From Stemphylium vesicarium (Eukaryota; Ascomycota; Dothideomycetes; Pleosporales; Pleosporaceae), in assembly GCA_004380135.1 (NCBI GenBank), contig QXCR01000124.1:23820-87819 (forward strand): DNA of 64,000 nt, in the 5' to 3' direction. Position 1 is the first letter of the stretch. Each line of letters starts with the position of its first letter. Shown piece by piece: positions 22,922 through 35,306 of the stretch. The notes under the pieces were generated by a model. It did not search any database and was not told where the DNA came from. It saw only the letters and a list, made by a program, of their open reading frames with translations. The translations under genes and the position numbers were made by a program.

Positions 22922-25900
22922 TCATGACTCAACATCACCAATCTCTTCTACATCAGACTCACTGCCGAAGTCCGACTGGTCATACAAATCCACCGCTGAT
23001 CCATCGTCCTGAGGCCATGAATGCAGTCTAGGCTCGACTTCCGTCTGCCACGAATAGATACGCGCACCATCGTTGACGTCGTCTTTGTATTGGTCCATCT
23101 CCGGGTCCTCGCTCTGCGTCAGGTCGTAGATTTGCTGGACAAGGAACTGGCACGTGGCGATGAGCGGGGTGAGATGCATCCTCGGCATACCTGAATCCTT
23201 CTCGTAAACGATGCGCTGGATCATGTCGCCCACCAAATCGCGAAGTGTTCTCCACTTGACATGCAGCATATCCGACGGCCAGCCTTCCTCACTCTTGTAA
23301 AGTTCGCACACGAGTGCCTGTGTGCCTTGTCGCACATTCTCGGCATTGTTGAGGAGCAAGGTCGGCGCCCATAGCCGGTTCTTTGTCATGGTCAGGTAAA
23401 AGAAGACGTATGGGTGCTTTTGTTCAAAGAGCACTTCGTTGTCGGCCTTGAGAATACCAATGTAAAAGTCTAGCACAGCCATTCCGCCTGGTGGGCGTTC
23501 TTCTTCAACCCGGCTCGTGGATGCTATAGCTTTGGAGACCGTAGTGACAATGCGCGCGACATTCTCCAACACTGGGGAGACTTCGCAGAACGACAGCGCA
23601 GCCCGCACGTATGCGTCGCAGAACGGAGGGTCGAGACTGATGCCGTCGTTGATCGTCTTGAACAGATTGGACTGGGCCTGCGGATCCGCCCACCCGATCA
23701 TCGACTTTACAATGTCGCCAGGATAAAAGTAGTCTGTCTTGGACTGATCGAACATTTCCAGTGCTTTGTCCAAGACTGCAATCGCCTTGAGCTCCACGTC
23801 CCAGTAGAACAGCATATGCCTCTCTCGGTGGGTCAGTGGAAACTTCAGGCTGTCCCGGTCCATCGCGGCTGCACGATCCTCGCTAAAGCCTGGGGCGACC
23901 GGAGGTAAAGTCGTGTCCATCCGGGAGAGCATAGTCGAGAAGAATCCAACGAGCCTATTGTAAATGCCTGCTTTCTTACTCAGGACTCTCCATAGCTCCG
24001 GAAGGTCGTCTTGGAAGCGCTTGTGCACATGCATAGAGAGCAGCTTGAGGCAGAACTCAAACATACCGCCGTCCAAGAGCATGGTAGTCTCGACATGACC
24101 CATCTCAGCAATTTGAGTCAGCGTTAGGTAAAAGTCATCCCACCCTCGGATGCTTTGGTAGGTCTCCTCTGCCACCATACGAAGCCTAGTCATAACTTCC
24201 TGAAGAACCCCATCCTTTGGACCTGAAGAGTCAGAGTCCATGTCGCTGTCATTGCCTTCGGGCCCGTACGTGGTCGGCTCTTTCTCACGCAAGACCTTTA
24301 GGCAATCGACGAAGAAGCTGCGTATCTGAGATCGCACTTTGGCGTGCTGGCAGCGAAGGATCAGGTGAACCAAGGCGTTTTCATCCGCAGAAAAGAACTT
24401 GAGAACGATGCTGCAACACGTCGCACATGGCAAGACTGAGCGGCGGAGCTGAAGCAGCGTCTCGGTAAAGATTTCGGGGAAGGTATGACGCCAAGCAACA
24501 TGGCCAAGATGTGTGAGAATGACTCCCAAGGAACGCGTCTCATGTGCATGGTCTTCCGAGCAAGACCCATGGTTGATGGTGCGCGACATGGCATGGAGTT
24601 GCCGCAGAAACTTGGTATGGTTGGGATCGAACTGGCAGTACTCCCGGATGAAGGACTCGTTGTTTTCATCAACCTCTTCTTCCAGAGCCTGTGGCATGGG
24701 GACTTTCAGCGTTCGGCCGTTTGCCGAAGTGACCCATCTACGCTGGTCTTCGTCGATAGCGGTTCGGCGTTGATAGAACAGCATATAAGCCGAGTACTGC
24801 TTGGGTATGCGGCTGTAGGTATCGTCGTTCATGCCCCCAAAAGCTCGGTATGCGATATCGGCCGGATCGAAGGGTCCAACATTGCTGTCATCAAACTCGA
24901 CCCAAGTCGGAGACGCCTCTCCCGTCGGACAAGGTCGCTCGCGAATGTAAGAGTAGTAATGACCATGTTCGCAAGTACCGGTATGCACGAGAACGCCGAC
25001 GAGGTCAAACATATCCTCCTCGTGTGCCTTGGTCGGGTCGCTGAGGTAGTCGACGTGGTAAGCGTTGATGTCGATGGACTGCGGAAACTCAAAATGGTCG
25101 TAAACCTTCCGCCGGCTAAAGTCTACGAGGTCGAATTCGAAGCGCTTGAGGTGGAAGATGAGGTTGTCCGGCACCTCCTTGAAGCAGGTTCGTTTGACCG
25201 CATTGACATACTTGTCGCATGACTCGCACTTGTACTTATTGTCGCCTTCCATGACATCGCCACTAACAAAAGCCTGGAGACTCTCCTGGAGCGTGGATTT
25301 GCCCAAGACATCGCATTGGACAGCGAAAAAGGGCTCTGCTCGCTCGGAAACGTGTTCGCACTCTTTCGACTTGATCTGGTTGAGAGTCTGTCCTCCGTAG
25401 AAAGAGCGGAATTCCTGCTTGTTATCTTCGTTGGTGAGTTGACGTTCCCACTGATCAAAGAGTGAGTTGTAGAACTCATCGGCATCCATCTGAATACTGA
25501 TATCAATCGGCATGAGTTCGGTGTTCTTGACACATGCTGCGAAGCCCCGTGGGTCGGCCGATCGCCGAAAAGAGTGTTGCATGTTTGTAAAGAGGCGTTG
25601 CGTCTCGAGAAGGAGTTTCTGCGATTCATCGCCTTCCTGAACCTCCAAACCAAGGATGAACTTGCGGAAATTCAAGTTCATGAAGAGTTGGGTGAGAAGC
25701 GAGTTTGCATAGCAGATGGCGCGCGGATTGTACAGACCCACGTAACCTGTGCTGGAGCGTACTTCCATGGACCGGTCGACCGAAAGCGTTGCTAGTACCG
25801 GTTCGTACTCTTCACACTCTACCTCTGCTGCAAGCTGAAGGAGATGGGTATAGGTAGTGCCGTCATCGACAAGAGCTAGCATGAGATCGTACATCTCACG

Positions 25901-28900
25901 CCGGGTATGCGACTCCAGTATCGGGACAGCTTCTGCAATCGACGAGCTTTTCGTGAAGATGTACTTCTTGAAGATCTGCTCCATCACATCCCCTGCATTG
26001 ATCGGCTGCTTGAACGATTTGAGCGAGAGTATGCAGCACAAGAGGAGTTTTGTGAAACCGAAGACGACGTAATCGGTATCCTCGCGCCCCACAATCTCTT
26101 CATGCTTATGGTTCAAGAGCAGGTCGCTCCACTGCGCTAAGCATGAACGGAGGGAATCCTCATCCCGTTTGTATTCGTCTTGGGCACGGAAGACATGGTC
26201 GGCAATTCCAAAAAGCTGCTGAGACTGTGTGGAGTGGTGTACAGACTCGGGGAGGATAGCGGAGATGGCAGACCAGAACTGGGTAGCGACTTCGCCCTTG
26301 GCGAGCGGGCATGTAGATGGAAGATCTCCTCCACAGACTGAAGCAATCTTCTTTGCCACATGCTCTCGAAGAGACTGTCTACCATCCTCCAGAAGCAGGC
26401 TCCTGTGCAGGCCTGGTGTTTGCGGATGCTCGACAAATGCCTCCCAGATGGCGCGGGAGTGGAGCGAAGCTTCAAGGATAACACCGTAGCAATCCTGGAC
26501 GACAGCGGCGTCCTCGTTCGTTTCGAGCGCCACTGACAGGATCGTCACGAGGCGATCTGCGAGCCGAGCCGGGTCGGAAAAGTAGCTGGCCGAGGTGTCC
26601 GGAGAAGGCCGCTCTGCTACGCATGAGACGTTGGTTATGGCAGAGGGGATGCAAACGAAGTACTTACCTCTAAGGAACTCCAACAGCACGTTCACAAGGA
26701 CTGCTGCGAGCTGCAGTTCTTGGAAGTTCGAGATGGTATCGCCAATCAGATTTGTGTCAAGGAAGGCCTCGTCCAAGTGACGGATGACCTTGCCAAGGAA
26801 GTTTTCGTCCAAGCTCGACTGCTAGCTGATCAGTACGGTGTTTCCGTCGAGGTATATAAGATGACTCACGTTGCGGATCTGGTCGCGCAGCCTCGCCTGG
26901 AGAGCAAGAGCTGCATATCTCGCCTGGAAGAATTTTCCTGGCGGGAAAAGGCCCTCGGAAGATGCTTCGCCAGTCGTGACACTATCTGGGATATTGTTTC
27001 GAGCCGGGAAGAAGCTCAAGTAGTCAAACAGCTGGCGCTTATTAGCAAAAGAAACAGCAAGTCGACAAAAATTCCTACCAATTGACTGATGGTGTCATTA
27101 GAATCCATCAATGAGAATAGCTCGTCAAAGTACTTGGCCACTGTAGATTCGAACACCGACGATCCGACAACCAACCCCGACAATGGACGTGTGACCTCCG
27201 CCTCAGGTGCCCGTTGCACGAGGAGCTGGCCTCCAAAGTCAATATCGCTAATCTTCTCGTTTGACCGTTCAGCCACGTTCAGCCTCTGACCCTTAGCGAA
27301 GAGGTTAATCTTGCTATAGCCCGAAACGTAGCATAATCGCTTGTAAAGATCGTCTACAGTGTGGTCTGCGCCCATCGATACTGACTGCCGGTCACTGCTG
27401 CCGCACTGGAACTTGATCGTGATTGCATCTCCGTAAGGCACATCCACGTCATCGACTTTAGAGTCCGCTCTCCGGCCGCGATTGAACTCGGGCTTTTGTC
27501 GTAGACGCTCCAGCAATAGCTTCTGAAACATGATGATCCGACGACAACGACCTTCCTTTTCGTGACGTGTCGTGCTGCATGCAGTCGGTTCTTCTTCGGA
27601 GGATGAGCTGCGTAACGCCTCGCACGCATCTCGTATCTCATGCATGCACTTCTCAACTAGAGCAATATGAGCGGCTTCCATGTCTCCCAGCGTGACACCC
27701 TCGGTCTCATTGATGTGAACATAGCGGCCCGCAAGCAGACGAGCCGCACGGTCTTCAACGGTCCCTTCTGGCGAGAACAAGATCATGGACCACAAAAGGT
27801 CGGCCCCAGGGACCTGCAATACTATCGATTCTCCCTGCTCGGTCGCAACAAGTTCTCGGACAGTGGGGAAGTTGTAGTTAGCAATGAACTCAAACATGCC
27901 GGGCGTGTACAGCTCCGGACCCATTTTCGGTAGGTAAGAAGAGACGAGCTGCCTGCAGTACTCGTTGTCGGGAATAAGCTTGATCGTCTGGAGCAGCTGC
28001 GCCCACGCCCAATCTCGAGCATTATTCGAAATCGCATGAGGACCAATAGTGTGTTCCCAGAGGGTGTGATAGAGCTCATCGGGCATGGCGCGTCCTGCGC
28101 GGCAGATCATTAGCGCAAGGAGCTCCAGTCTGTAGCGAAGCGCTAGGATCTGATGTGCGCTTGGTCCAGCAGTCTTCTCCATCTTGACCAGCCATGGAAT
28201 TTCCTCCAGAATCTTGCGCGTCACATCCTGATTTTGCTGAAAGAAGACGCCGTCACCTGTATGTATTGCCGAGGCAAGCGTGTAGATGACCTTTACACTA
28301 CCCATGGCCTTTCCAGAATGGCTACCGATGTGATCCGCACACTCGGAGTAAATGGCAAGGCGATCGTCGGCTGGAACGTGAGAGGCCAAGCCCCGAAGTT
28401 GATCTATGGCCTCGTTGTGGAGATCCAGCAGATCCTTGTCCGTTTGCTTAGGCGAGACCGTGTCGCAGATCATGCGAACGCACACGTCCCATGGCCTAGC
28501 CGTGCTGCCCCTTGTCGCGTAGTCGTCTGGGGATGCCCTTTCGACAATCTTGATGCTCAGTTCCCGGAGGAAACGCAGAATGTCCATGGTGTAGCTGGCG
28601 ACGGGGAGTTCGTGGAGCTTAATGCAGAGGTACAGGAGATCGGTAGTCTTCATCAGGTTGATGATTCCTCGAATCATGGTCATGGTGGCTGTGACGACTC
28701 GCGGATCGGGGTTCGTAGCGACCGTGTTCCATACGGCGTCTGCTTGGCCATCTGACCAGCGGAGGGTCACGACAAGGAAACCGACAATGTTCCCGCTGCG
28801 CGCAATCAGCTGCGGATGGGAGTCGACGCTGATGATGTAGTCGACAACCTTTCCGTCCAGTAAAAAGTCGGCTAGATACTGCATGACCGGATGCTTGCAT

Positions 28901-30501
28901 AACGCGTCGCGCTCGCTGTACTGTTTCCAAATCTCGACCAGCCCAATATCCATCATGGCGATACTCATGACGCGCAAGTCCATCTTGCCCTTTGTCAGGT
29001 ACCTGCGCAAAATCTTGAATTTCCACGCGTTGGCTACCAAGGCCGGAAACGACTCGGGGTCTCTGCGGTACTCGTCTTGACTTCCAAGAGGGGCGATTTC
29101 GGTCGATGAGGACGTAGTCGGTGAGTCTGCGCAACTAAAGTCTAGGAACCTGTCGACTAGATCTGACTCAATCTTCTTGTCCCAAAGGCAAAGTTCAAAT
29201 AGCAGGGCATGGAAATGCTGGATCAGGTCTCGTGCGACACCAGACTCGGTGGTCCGGTTCAGGTTGAATAGATCATCCATGTACTTTTCTAGGAATAGCA
29301 GGGTGCCGCGGCAGAACTCGGATCGGTCGTGCTCGCTGCTCGGAATAGAATGCTGGAACATGGAAACGCCCAGCGTAATCAATACGGGTGAAATCGACGT
29401 CGCGATGAGATTCTGCAAGCCAATAGGTACTCGGAGAACCGCCTCGTTGGCTAAACCAAGCAAGTTCTGAGCACCGTTGGCGGCCATGAAGTTCTCCTGT
29501 AACCGCTGGGCCATCTTGTGAATATCCACAGAGTATTCCTTGCTGAGCATGTGGAAAACGGCAGCTTTGTCGGCGCGAAGAATGTTGTTTACATGTCGAA
29601 GATGCTTCTGGCTGATAAGAGGCGAAACATAGACGTCGTCGGGCCGGGGGCAAGAAAGTAGGTGGACGTCGACGGAAACGAGAAAGGAGCATACCCTAAT
29701 GTAGGCACTCAGAAAGATGTAGAAGATGTCGCCCGTCCGGTAGTCGTTGTAGTCGTGGCCAAAGGAAACCCTGCGAGATAGCACCTTGTTCACCAAGACA
29801 GCAAAGTCGTCCCAGAAGGGCGCCTTGCTTATATAGAAGCCGTGCATGTCCATCGAGGGGTCGGGGAGCTCGGTCAGCCACCGCGAGAGGCTCAGGAAGA
29901 ATTCGCAATCGATTTCGTTGTCGACTGCGCTTTGTTAGTGTCAAGAGCCTTTGGTAGACAAGGTCGACATACTGTTCTGCACATGGGCGGCAAGTTCGCG
30001 GAGGACCGTCGCGTAGCCGCCCACATGGGAGTAGGGGAACCGGCGGAAGTGGTCTCCGGCGTCCATGTGTACAGAGAAGCCAACAACGTCGTCATCGTCG
30101 TCGTCGATGATCATAATGGGCGGGCTTCCGGCCTCGTCCTCTGAGCTAGCGATGAGTATGGGCGACTGGGCGTGGGCAGGTGCGGAATCCTCAAGAACGT
30201 CGTTGGTGTCGCTCTGGTCGTCGCCGTCGTCTCCAGCGTGTACCGGGGACGAGGGAGGGTGCGAGCGGATGGTCATCTCGACGTGGTTGTCGGGGGGCTC
30301 GGCGGCTGTATTGGCGGGGGTATGGGGCTCGGGAGACATGGCACGCAGGCTGTTACTTCCACTATGGAGGCGGGGGCGTTTACGTGTGAAGCTTGCGTCG
30401 GCGTCTTCAATGGAATCACGGCGCGGCGGCGAGGCGGGGACGGTGATTGCTGGCTCGTCTGCAGCGACAGACTGCGCTATGTCATTGTCCGGCGCGGTCA
30501 T
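22922..30501 (-). CDS. Large ubiquitin-specific protease (USP9/USP24/USP34-like)
   Basis: Five minus-strand exons (30501-29973, 29924-27079, 27031-26870, 26818-26668, 26613-22922) encode 2459 residues. The intron at 26667-26614 is a multiple of three and the frame is open through it, but it has GTAAGT and CAG borders. An acidic, Ser/Asp-rich N-terminus (to about residue 175) precedes a long helical region. The USP catalytic core lies at about 1520-1830: Cys box GLYNPRAICYANSLLTQLF with the catalytic Cys near 1530, MDADEFYNSLFDQWE, a CxxC zinc ribbon CESCDKY, and His box GVLVHTGTCEHGHYYSYI near 1780. A further 600 residues of helical repeats end in an acidic tail. Such giant USPs remove ubiquitin from many substrates. 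Another small intron may lie near 29600-29690, where the reading is open but a GT-AG pair exists. Confidence 0.9.
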
Positions 30502-31087
30502 GACGGTGAGGAGCTTCTGCCAGCGACTACAAACGGGGCTAGGCGTGGCCGACGAGTGTGGACACGCGTGAGGGCAGGTGAGGCCAGGCAAGAGAGGGCA
30601 AGCAGCTCTTTGGTACAGGCAGCAGCAGCAGCAGCTCAGCCAGCCAGCCTTACTGACCAAGGTCCCCGCGCGACGGCAAAGGAAACGCGGTAGAAGTAGT
30701 CATTAGCCGGGGCGGGTTGAGCGAATGCACAATTAGGGAACTCGTTATGCAGGAGCGAAAGAAAAAGATGGCGTAGTGCGGGCGGAGAGTCTTCGCTCTC
30801 GAAATTGGTTCTCTCACAACATTGAAGCTGCCACCAAGCCCCACCATCGTCATTGGTTCCCGCATTTAGCGTCGCGCTAGCTGACAACCAGGATTGCCCC
30901 ATGCCCCATCTGACCAAGATCGAGAAATCCTCCATCTAATGCAGGCACACGGGCAACTCCACTTAATAAGTTTCTCTCTTTTCCACTGACAAGCCCACGA
31001 CCCTCGGACGCACTTCGGTCGCTTGAAAGTCTTGACTTGACTTGACACGCGTGATCCATCTCATCATTGAAAGCGGGAGAGGAAGCA
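30502..31087. other. Divergent promoter between deubiquitinase and Pop3-like gene
   Basis: The two genes are transcribed away from each other. The deubiquitinase start is placed at 30501 because the more upstream in-frame ATG at 30660 would add a Cys-rich low-complexity leader generated by a CAG/CAGC microsatellite (about 30619-30650). A threefold CTTGA repeat lies at 31030-31045. Confidence 0.45.
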
Positions 31088-31967
31088 ATGGCGCCCGCAC
31101 TGAAACAAAACTTCAAGCCTGTTTTCAAGACGGCATCGCCCTTTACGGAGACGAAATGGTTTGACGTCCGTAATTCACAACTGCTATCGCTGATTGATGT
31201 AGGCCCGAGCTATCGCGTGATGATGAGGATGTTATTCTAGAGTTGCTATGCAAGTAGGTACGCAGGGCGCAATTGATTGTTTGCGCTATGAAGTTCAATT
31301 GAAATGCAATTGCATCCTTCACAACTAACACCCACACAGTCTCATCACCCCACTCGGCGACCACCGCCAAACCCACATCCACCCCTCCAAAGGAATCAAG
31401 CGCAAACGCAGCACCAAGCCAGACCAAGCCGACTCCACTTCGCCAGTTCAGGATGACCCACCACCGCCACCTCCACCAGCTCTAAGAAACCACCTCCTCA
31501 TCGGCCTAAACAGTGTAACCCGGCACCTGGAAGCCCTCGCCGCCAAGAATGCTCCCAGAGCAGCAATCACTGCCTCTTCATCATCACCACCAGGAGACGA
31601 CAGTCCCCAGCCCCTAAGCATGATTCTCCTAACGCACCCAAAACCCTCCCTCTCACCCGCCCACGCCCATCTACCCACTCTGGTCCATTTATCCACGCTC
31701 TCACCGGATTCAAAAACAGCAACAGCAACAAGACTAATCCCCCTCCCCACATCCTCAGAAGCGCGCCTAGCATCCTGCCTGTCCATCCCGCGCGTGGGCG
31801 CCCTGGCTCTCTTGGCTGATGCGCCGGAAGCCAAGGCGCTAGAAGAGTATGTAGTAAGGCATGTAGGGGTTACGGAGTGTAAGTGGGTTGATGAGGCAAT
31901 GGGGGCCGAGTGGAGGGGTTTGAATGTCAGGTGTGAGGTAGCAGGGGGGAAGGGGAAGGAGATGTAA
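31088..31967 (+). CDS. POP3: Probable RNase P/MRP subunit Pop3
   Basis: Three exons (31088-31158, 31203-31253, 31340-31967) encode 249 residues. The 51-base middle exon was found by following the frame FTETKW-PELSRDDEDVILELLC-NLITPLG through two GT-AG introns. The protein has the Pop3 pattern: a short N-terminal WP...ILELLCNLITPLG segment, a basic and proline-rich linker, NHLLIGLNSVTRHLEALA, and a C-terminal L7Ae-like half with RLIPLPTSSEARLASCLSIPRVGALALL. Pop3 (Rpp38 counterpart) binds RNase P and MRP RNAs in the nucleolus for tRNA and rRNA processing. The assignment rests on remembered family patterns, not a search. It shares a divergent promoter with the deubiquitinase. Confidence 0.6.
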
Positions 31968-32165
31968 GGGGGACGGAACTGGATAGGTGAATAGCATACA
32001 GGCATGATATTTGGTTGCATGTTACGTACGATACAGAAAACGCCTACCATGCATGCTCGACAAGTATCTATCACTCATAAAAGATAAACCCGACTTTTCC
32101 ATATGCCTTTCCCAGTCAAGAAAACATTCCATCAAGATAAAATACAACACAATATTTATTCTCCT

Positions 32166-33789
32166 TCAGCCCAGGAAATTCTTTACAGCACCCCCTACAT
32201 TTTGCAAATCCAGCAAAAAAGTATCATGACCAAACAGACTCTTCTCCTCGCCCAGCTCAATATGCGTCACATTCTTATTCCCCGTGCGCTTCAGCGTAGT
32301 CGCAATCTCCTTTTGCTGCCAAGCCGGAAACAAGATATCACTCGCGACCCCAAGAACAAGCGTCGGAGTATTAGCCAGAGGCTTCAAGCCAGCTACGAGA
32401 TCAGCGGGCGGCTCGTTGCCATCGGTCTGCGCCACGGCGTCGAGGTCAGCGGGTTGTTCCTTCTCCTCGTAGGGCTCGTCGGGGAGGGTTAGACTGCAGA
32501 CGTCGGTGCTGGTGTCTGTTGTGATGGCGTGGCCGTCGAGGTAGGCTTGCATTTTGCCGCTGTTTGCCTTGCGCACTTCGTTGATGCGGGTGCGGTGTTC
32601 TTGGCCGAGATCGAAGAGATCCATGGCTTTGGACACATAGAGGAGGCTGTTGGGGTCGTATTCTAGACACCATTTTTCGCCGGCGTGGTCGAGGTAGGTT
32701 TCGATGAGAAAGTCCGGGCATAGGGCGGGGGGTCGCGAGGGGTCTGCGCGCCGTCGGCCAAATCGCTGTTCCCATTCTGGTCCGCTGCGGTATGTGACTG
32801 TTGCGATTTCTCGCGCCAGCTTCATGCCGCCGTGGGGTGGAATGCCGTCGTAGTAGAAGCCGCGGGCCCAGTTCGGATCCATCATTAGAACTGCAGAAAA
32901 GTCAGTTCACGGTTGTGCCTGACCACTTCATGTACTGACCTTGTCGTTGTGTGTGCCTCATGGCAATGCTGTAGGGATGGCTGCGCGCACACCCACTGAT
33001 GCTCACAAGACGACCCACGCGTTCTGGGAACAGAGTCCCAGCAGCCAGGCTTTGCATGCCGCCCATACTCGACCCCACACTGGCGTACAGCTTCTGGATA
33101 CCCAGGTTGTCTAGTAATCGGAACTGGGCCCGTACCATGTCTTCCATGGTAAGAATCGGGAACCTCGTCGCGTACCGCTCGCCGTTTGCGGGGTCAATTG
33201 ACGAGGGTCCAGTTGAGCCATAACAACCCCCGATTACATTTGTACAGATGACAAAGTACTTGTCGGTATCGAGAGGTTTCCCTGATCCAATAAACTTCTC
33301 CCACCACCCCGGCTTGGTGTTCATCTCCGTGCTGTGCGCATGACTAGACGCCGACAGACCAGTATGCAGCAAGATGGCATTGCTCTTGTTGGCATTCAGC
33401 TGTCCCCACGTTTCATATGCAATGTTGAACTCTGGCAGTATGCCGCCCCAGTCCAACAATATCGGCTGCGTCGAGTGGAAGTTGAGCGTGTGTCCGGAGG
33501 TATACGACGGCTCCGGGCCGGAAGACGATCGTTTTCTCGAAAGTGACGCCGAGCGGGATTCGTGCGCATCAAGACAGGGAAAGGACAGGGCGGGATTCGA
33601 CGATTCGACTTCGGCAGCGGCATGCTGTGCCCTACGCGGAGATTGTTGGTGTATCTTTCGGGTCGCCTGGCTCGACTGCGGTCTTGCAAACAGCAGCGAA
33701 GCTTGTGCTGATCTCCTTGCGAAACATTGTGGGGTAGACGCGCATCGTGATGCTCGCGCACCGGCGAGTAGACTACGGAGAACGCTCAT
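32166..33789 (-). CDS. MET2: Homoserine O-acetyltransferase
   Basis: Two minus-strand exons (33789-32940 and 32890-32166) encode 524 residues. The enzyme acetylates L-homoserine with acetyl-CoA, the first committed step to methionine. It has an alpha/beta-hydrolase fold: nucleophile Ser241 in GSSMGG, Asp near 467 in GVASDILFPAWQQ and His near 505 in FGHDTFLL form the triad; LHTGLSASSHAHS, GGCYGSTGPSS and DPNWARGFYYDG are family hallmarks. The start at 33789 gives an Arg/Ser-rich leader of about 90 residues (MSVLRSLLAGARASRCA at the front) that may target mitochondria. An insert rich in Glu and Asp (about 400-445) before the Asp motif is common in fungal forms. The intron joins RQRQ to VLMMDPNW. 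Confidence 0.93.
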
Positions 33790-35306
33790 GGCTGGTGTTG
33801 CTACCCACAGCACTCGCAGTTGGAGCGCGGAGGTCTGCGAGTGTGGAGACGATTTGTAGACGCTCCATCATGACGCTATTCTCTGGATTACAAACGGCCT
33901 GGACCGTTGCGTGAGAGTGGTGGAAACGACCATGTCGGACCCAATGACGTCGCGAGGAGATTGCGTGCTTTCCTGACGCGATTCCCGTGATGCCAAGCCT
34001 TTTTCAACAATGCCATCGCATCCCCAGCGTGGTTCTCCCGAATGAGGAAATATATTTAATTATTCAGCAGAGGTGTTTTTGTCGTGGCAGCCGAATCCTG
34101 CGTCGGGTCTCGCTGTCTGAAACAGCTCAGGTAGTTTCCCGCCAGCTGTCGATCTAGGAAATGTGCACTCCATTGCGCCCTATCCGGACCTTGCGCACAT
34201 CCCATAATCCTCGGCAGCGATTGAATGTCGTTGATGTTTTTTCCGCACTGGGCGAGGAAAAGAAACATGTCAAGCCAACTGTTACACCTCAGGCCGATCA
34301 GTCCAACCACGGCAGAACGTCCCTCTACAGCATCTGGACTCCAAGATCGACTGTAACACAACATTCTGATAGTCCAACTGCACGATGAATGTACGTATGA
34401 TGCGGGTCGTTGGGAGGTAAACAAAGTCGTGTTCTCGCGCTCAAAACACGGACGGATCGATGGCGATGCTACTATAGAGACCGTGCACCGTCGATGGAGC
34501 CCTGGAGAGCGAGCTATGCTACTTGAGCAAAAGGAGGTGCCTAGCTGCTTCATAGACAACACGACAGATGATGTGAGATTTGTGGACTCGAGCGGAGTCG
34601 TTGGTGAGTGCCAGATGCAGACCGTGGCCCTAAGCGCCGTGCTACAAATGGGTGGTGTTGCACCATGTTTTGAGACGTGCAACATTGGATGCTCAGGTGA
34701 CTGACGACGGCGACCAAAGTATGCTTGACAGAATATTGAGTATTTGGTATCACTGTGCTTTTGCGGAGTTGGCGGTCGAGCATTTCTTCTGTCCGCGCTG
34801 ATCATGGTGAGCGAACCAAGGCTGGTTGGGGTTCGCAAAGACATTGCAGGCGCATGTGGTGCTTTTGAGACACCACATGATCCCCTGAGCGTTTGACGAC
34901 GTCTAGACAGGCATCTCTAATTTTGGCGCACCAAGGCATGCCATCCAAAGTTGCACTCAATGTGCTGCAGAGGAGAATTAAACATGGGAACTAGACTTTT
35001 TGGTCTGTAGTGCATATGCAGGGATGGTGATGTGAAGCTTGTAATGGGGAGGTCTGAGGTTTCCAGGGCTGAGCCGGCCATGTCTTGGCTGGCTGCCGGC
35101 GTCACTCTGTCGTGCCTACCCACTCTAACCCTCCGCAAACCTCCTTCCCTTCTCGAACTGTGTTTCCCAGACCCTCTGCGCCCTGTTGAACGACACCTAT
35201 CTATCCCACCTGGAGACCCCGTGACGCTGTAGCCCGCAAGCCACGCACCGAAGCGCCGTACCATATAGGGAGCGCAGACGGCACCGGAGTCTGCAACGCC
35301 CTCACC
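33790..35306. other. Divergent intergenic region between MET2 and the F-box gene
   Basis: A 262-codon minus-strand frame at 34056-34844 fills much of this stretch but shows no domain, signal or splice structure and has an irregular composition, so I do not call it a gene. The outer ends should hold the promoters of the two divergent genes. The sequence has ordinary base composition. Confidence 0.4.

Noticed and set aside
34056..34844. 262-codon minus-strand frame between MET2 and the F-box gene
   Set aside because: No domain, no splice sites, irregular residue use, and overlap with expected promoter sequence. It remains possible but unsupported.
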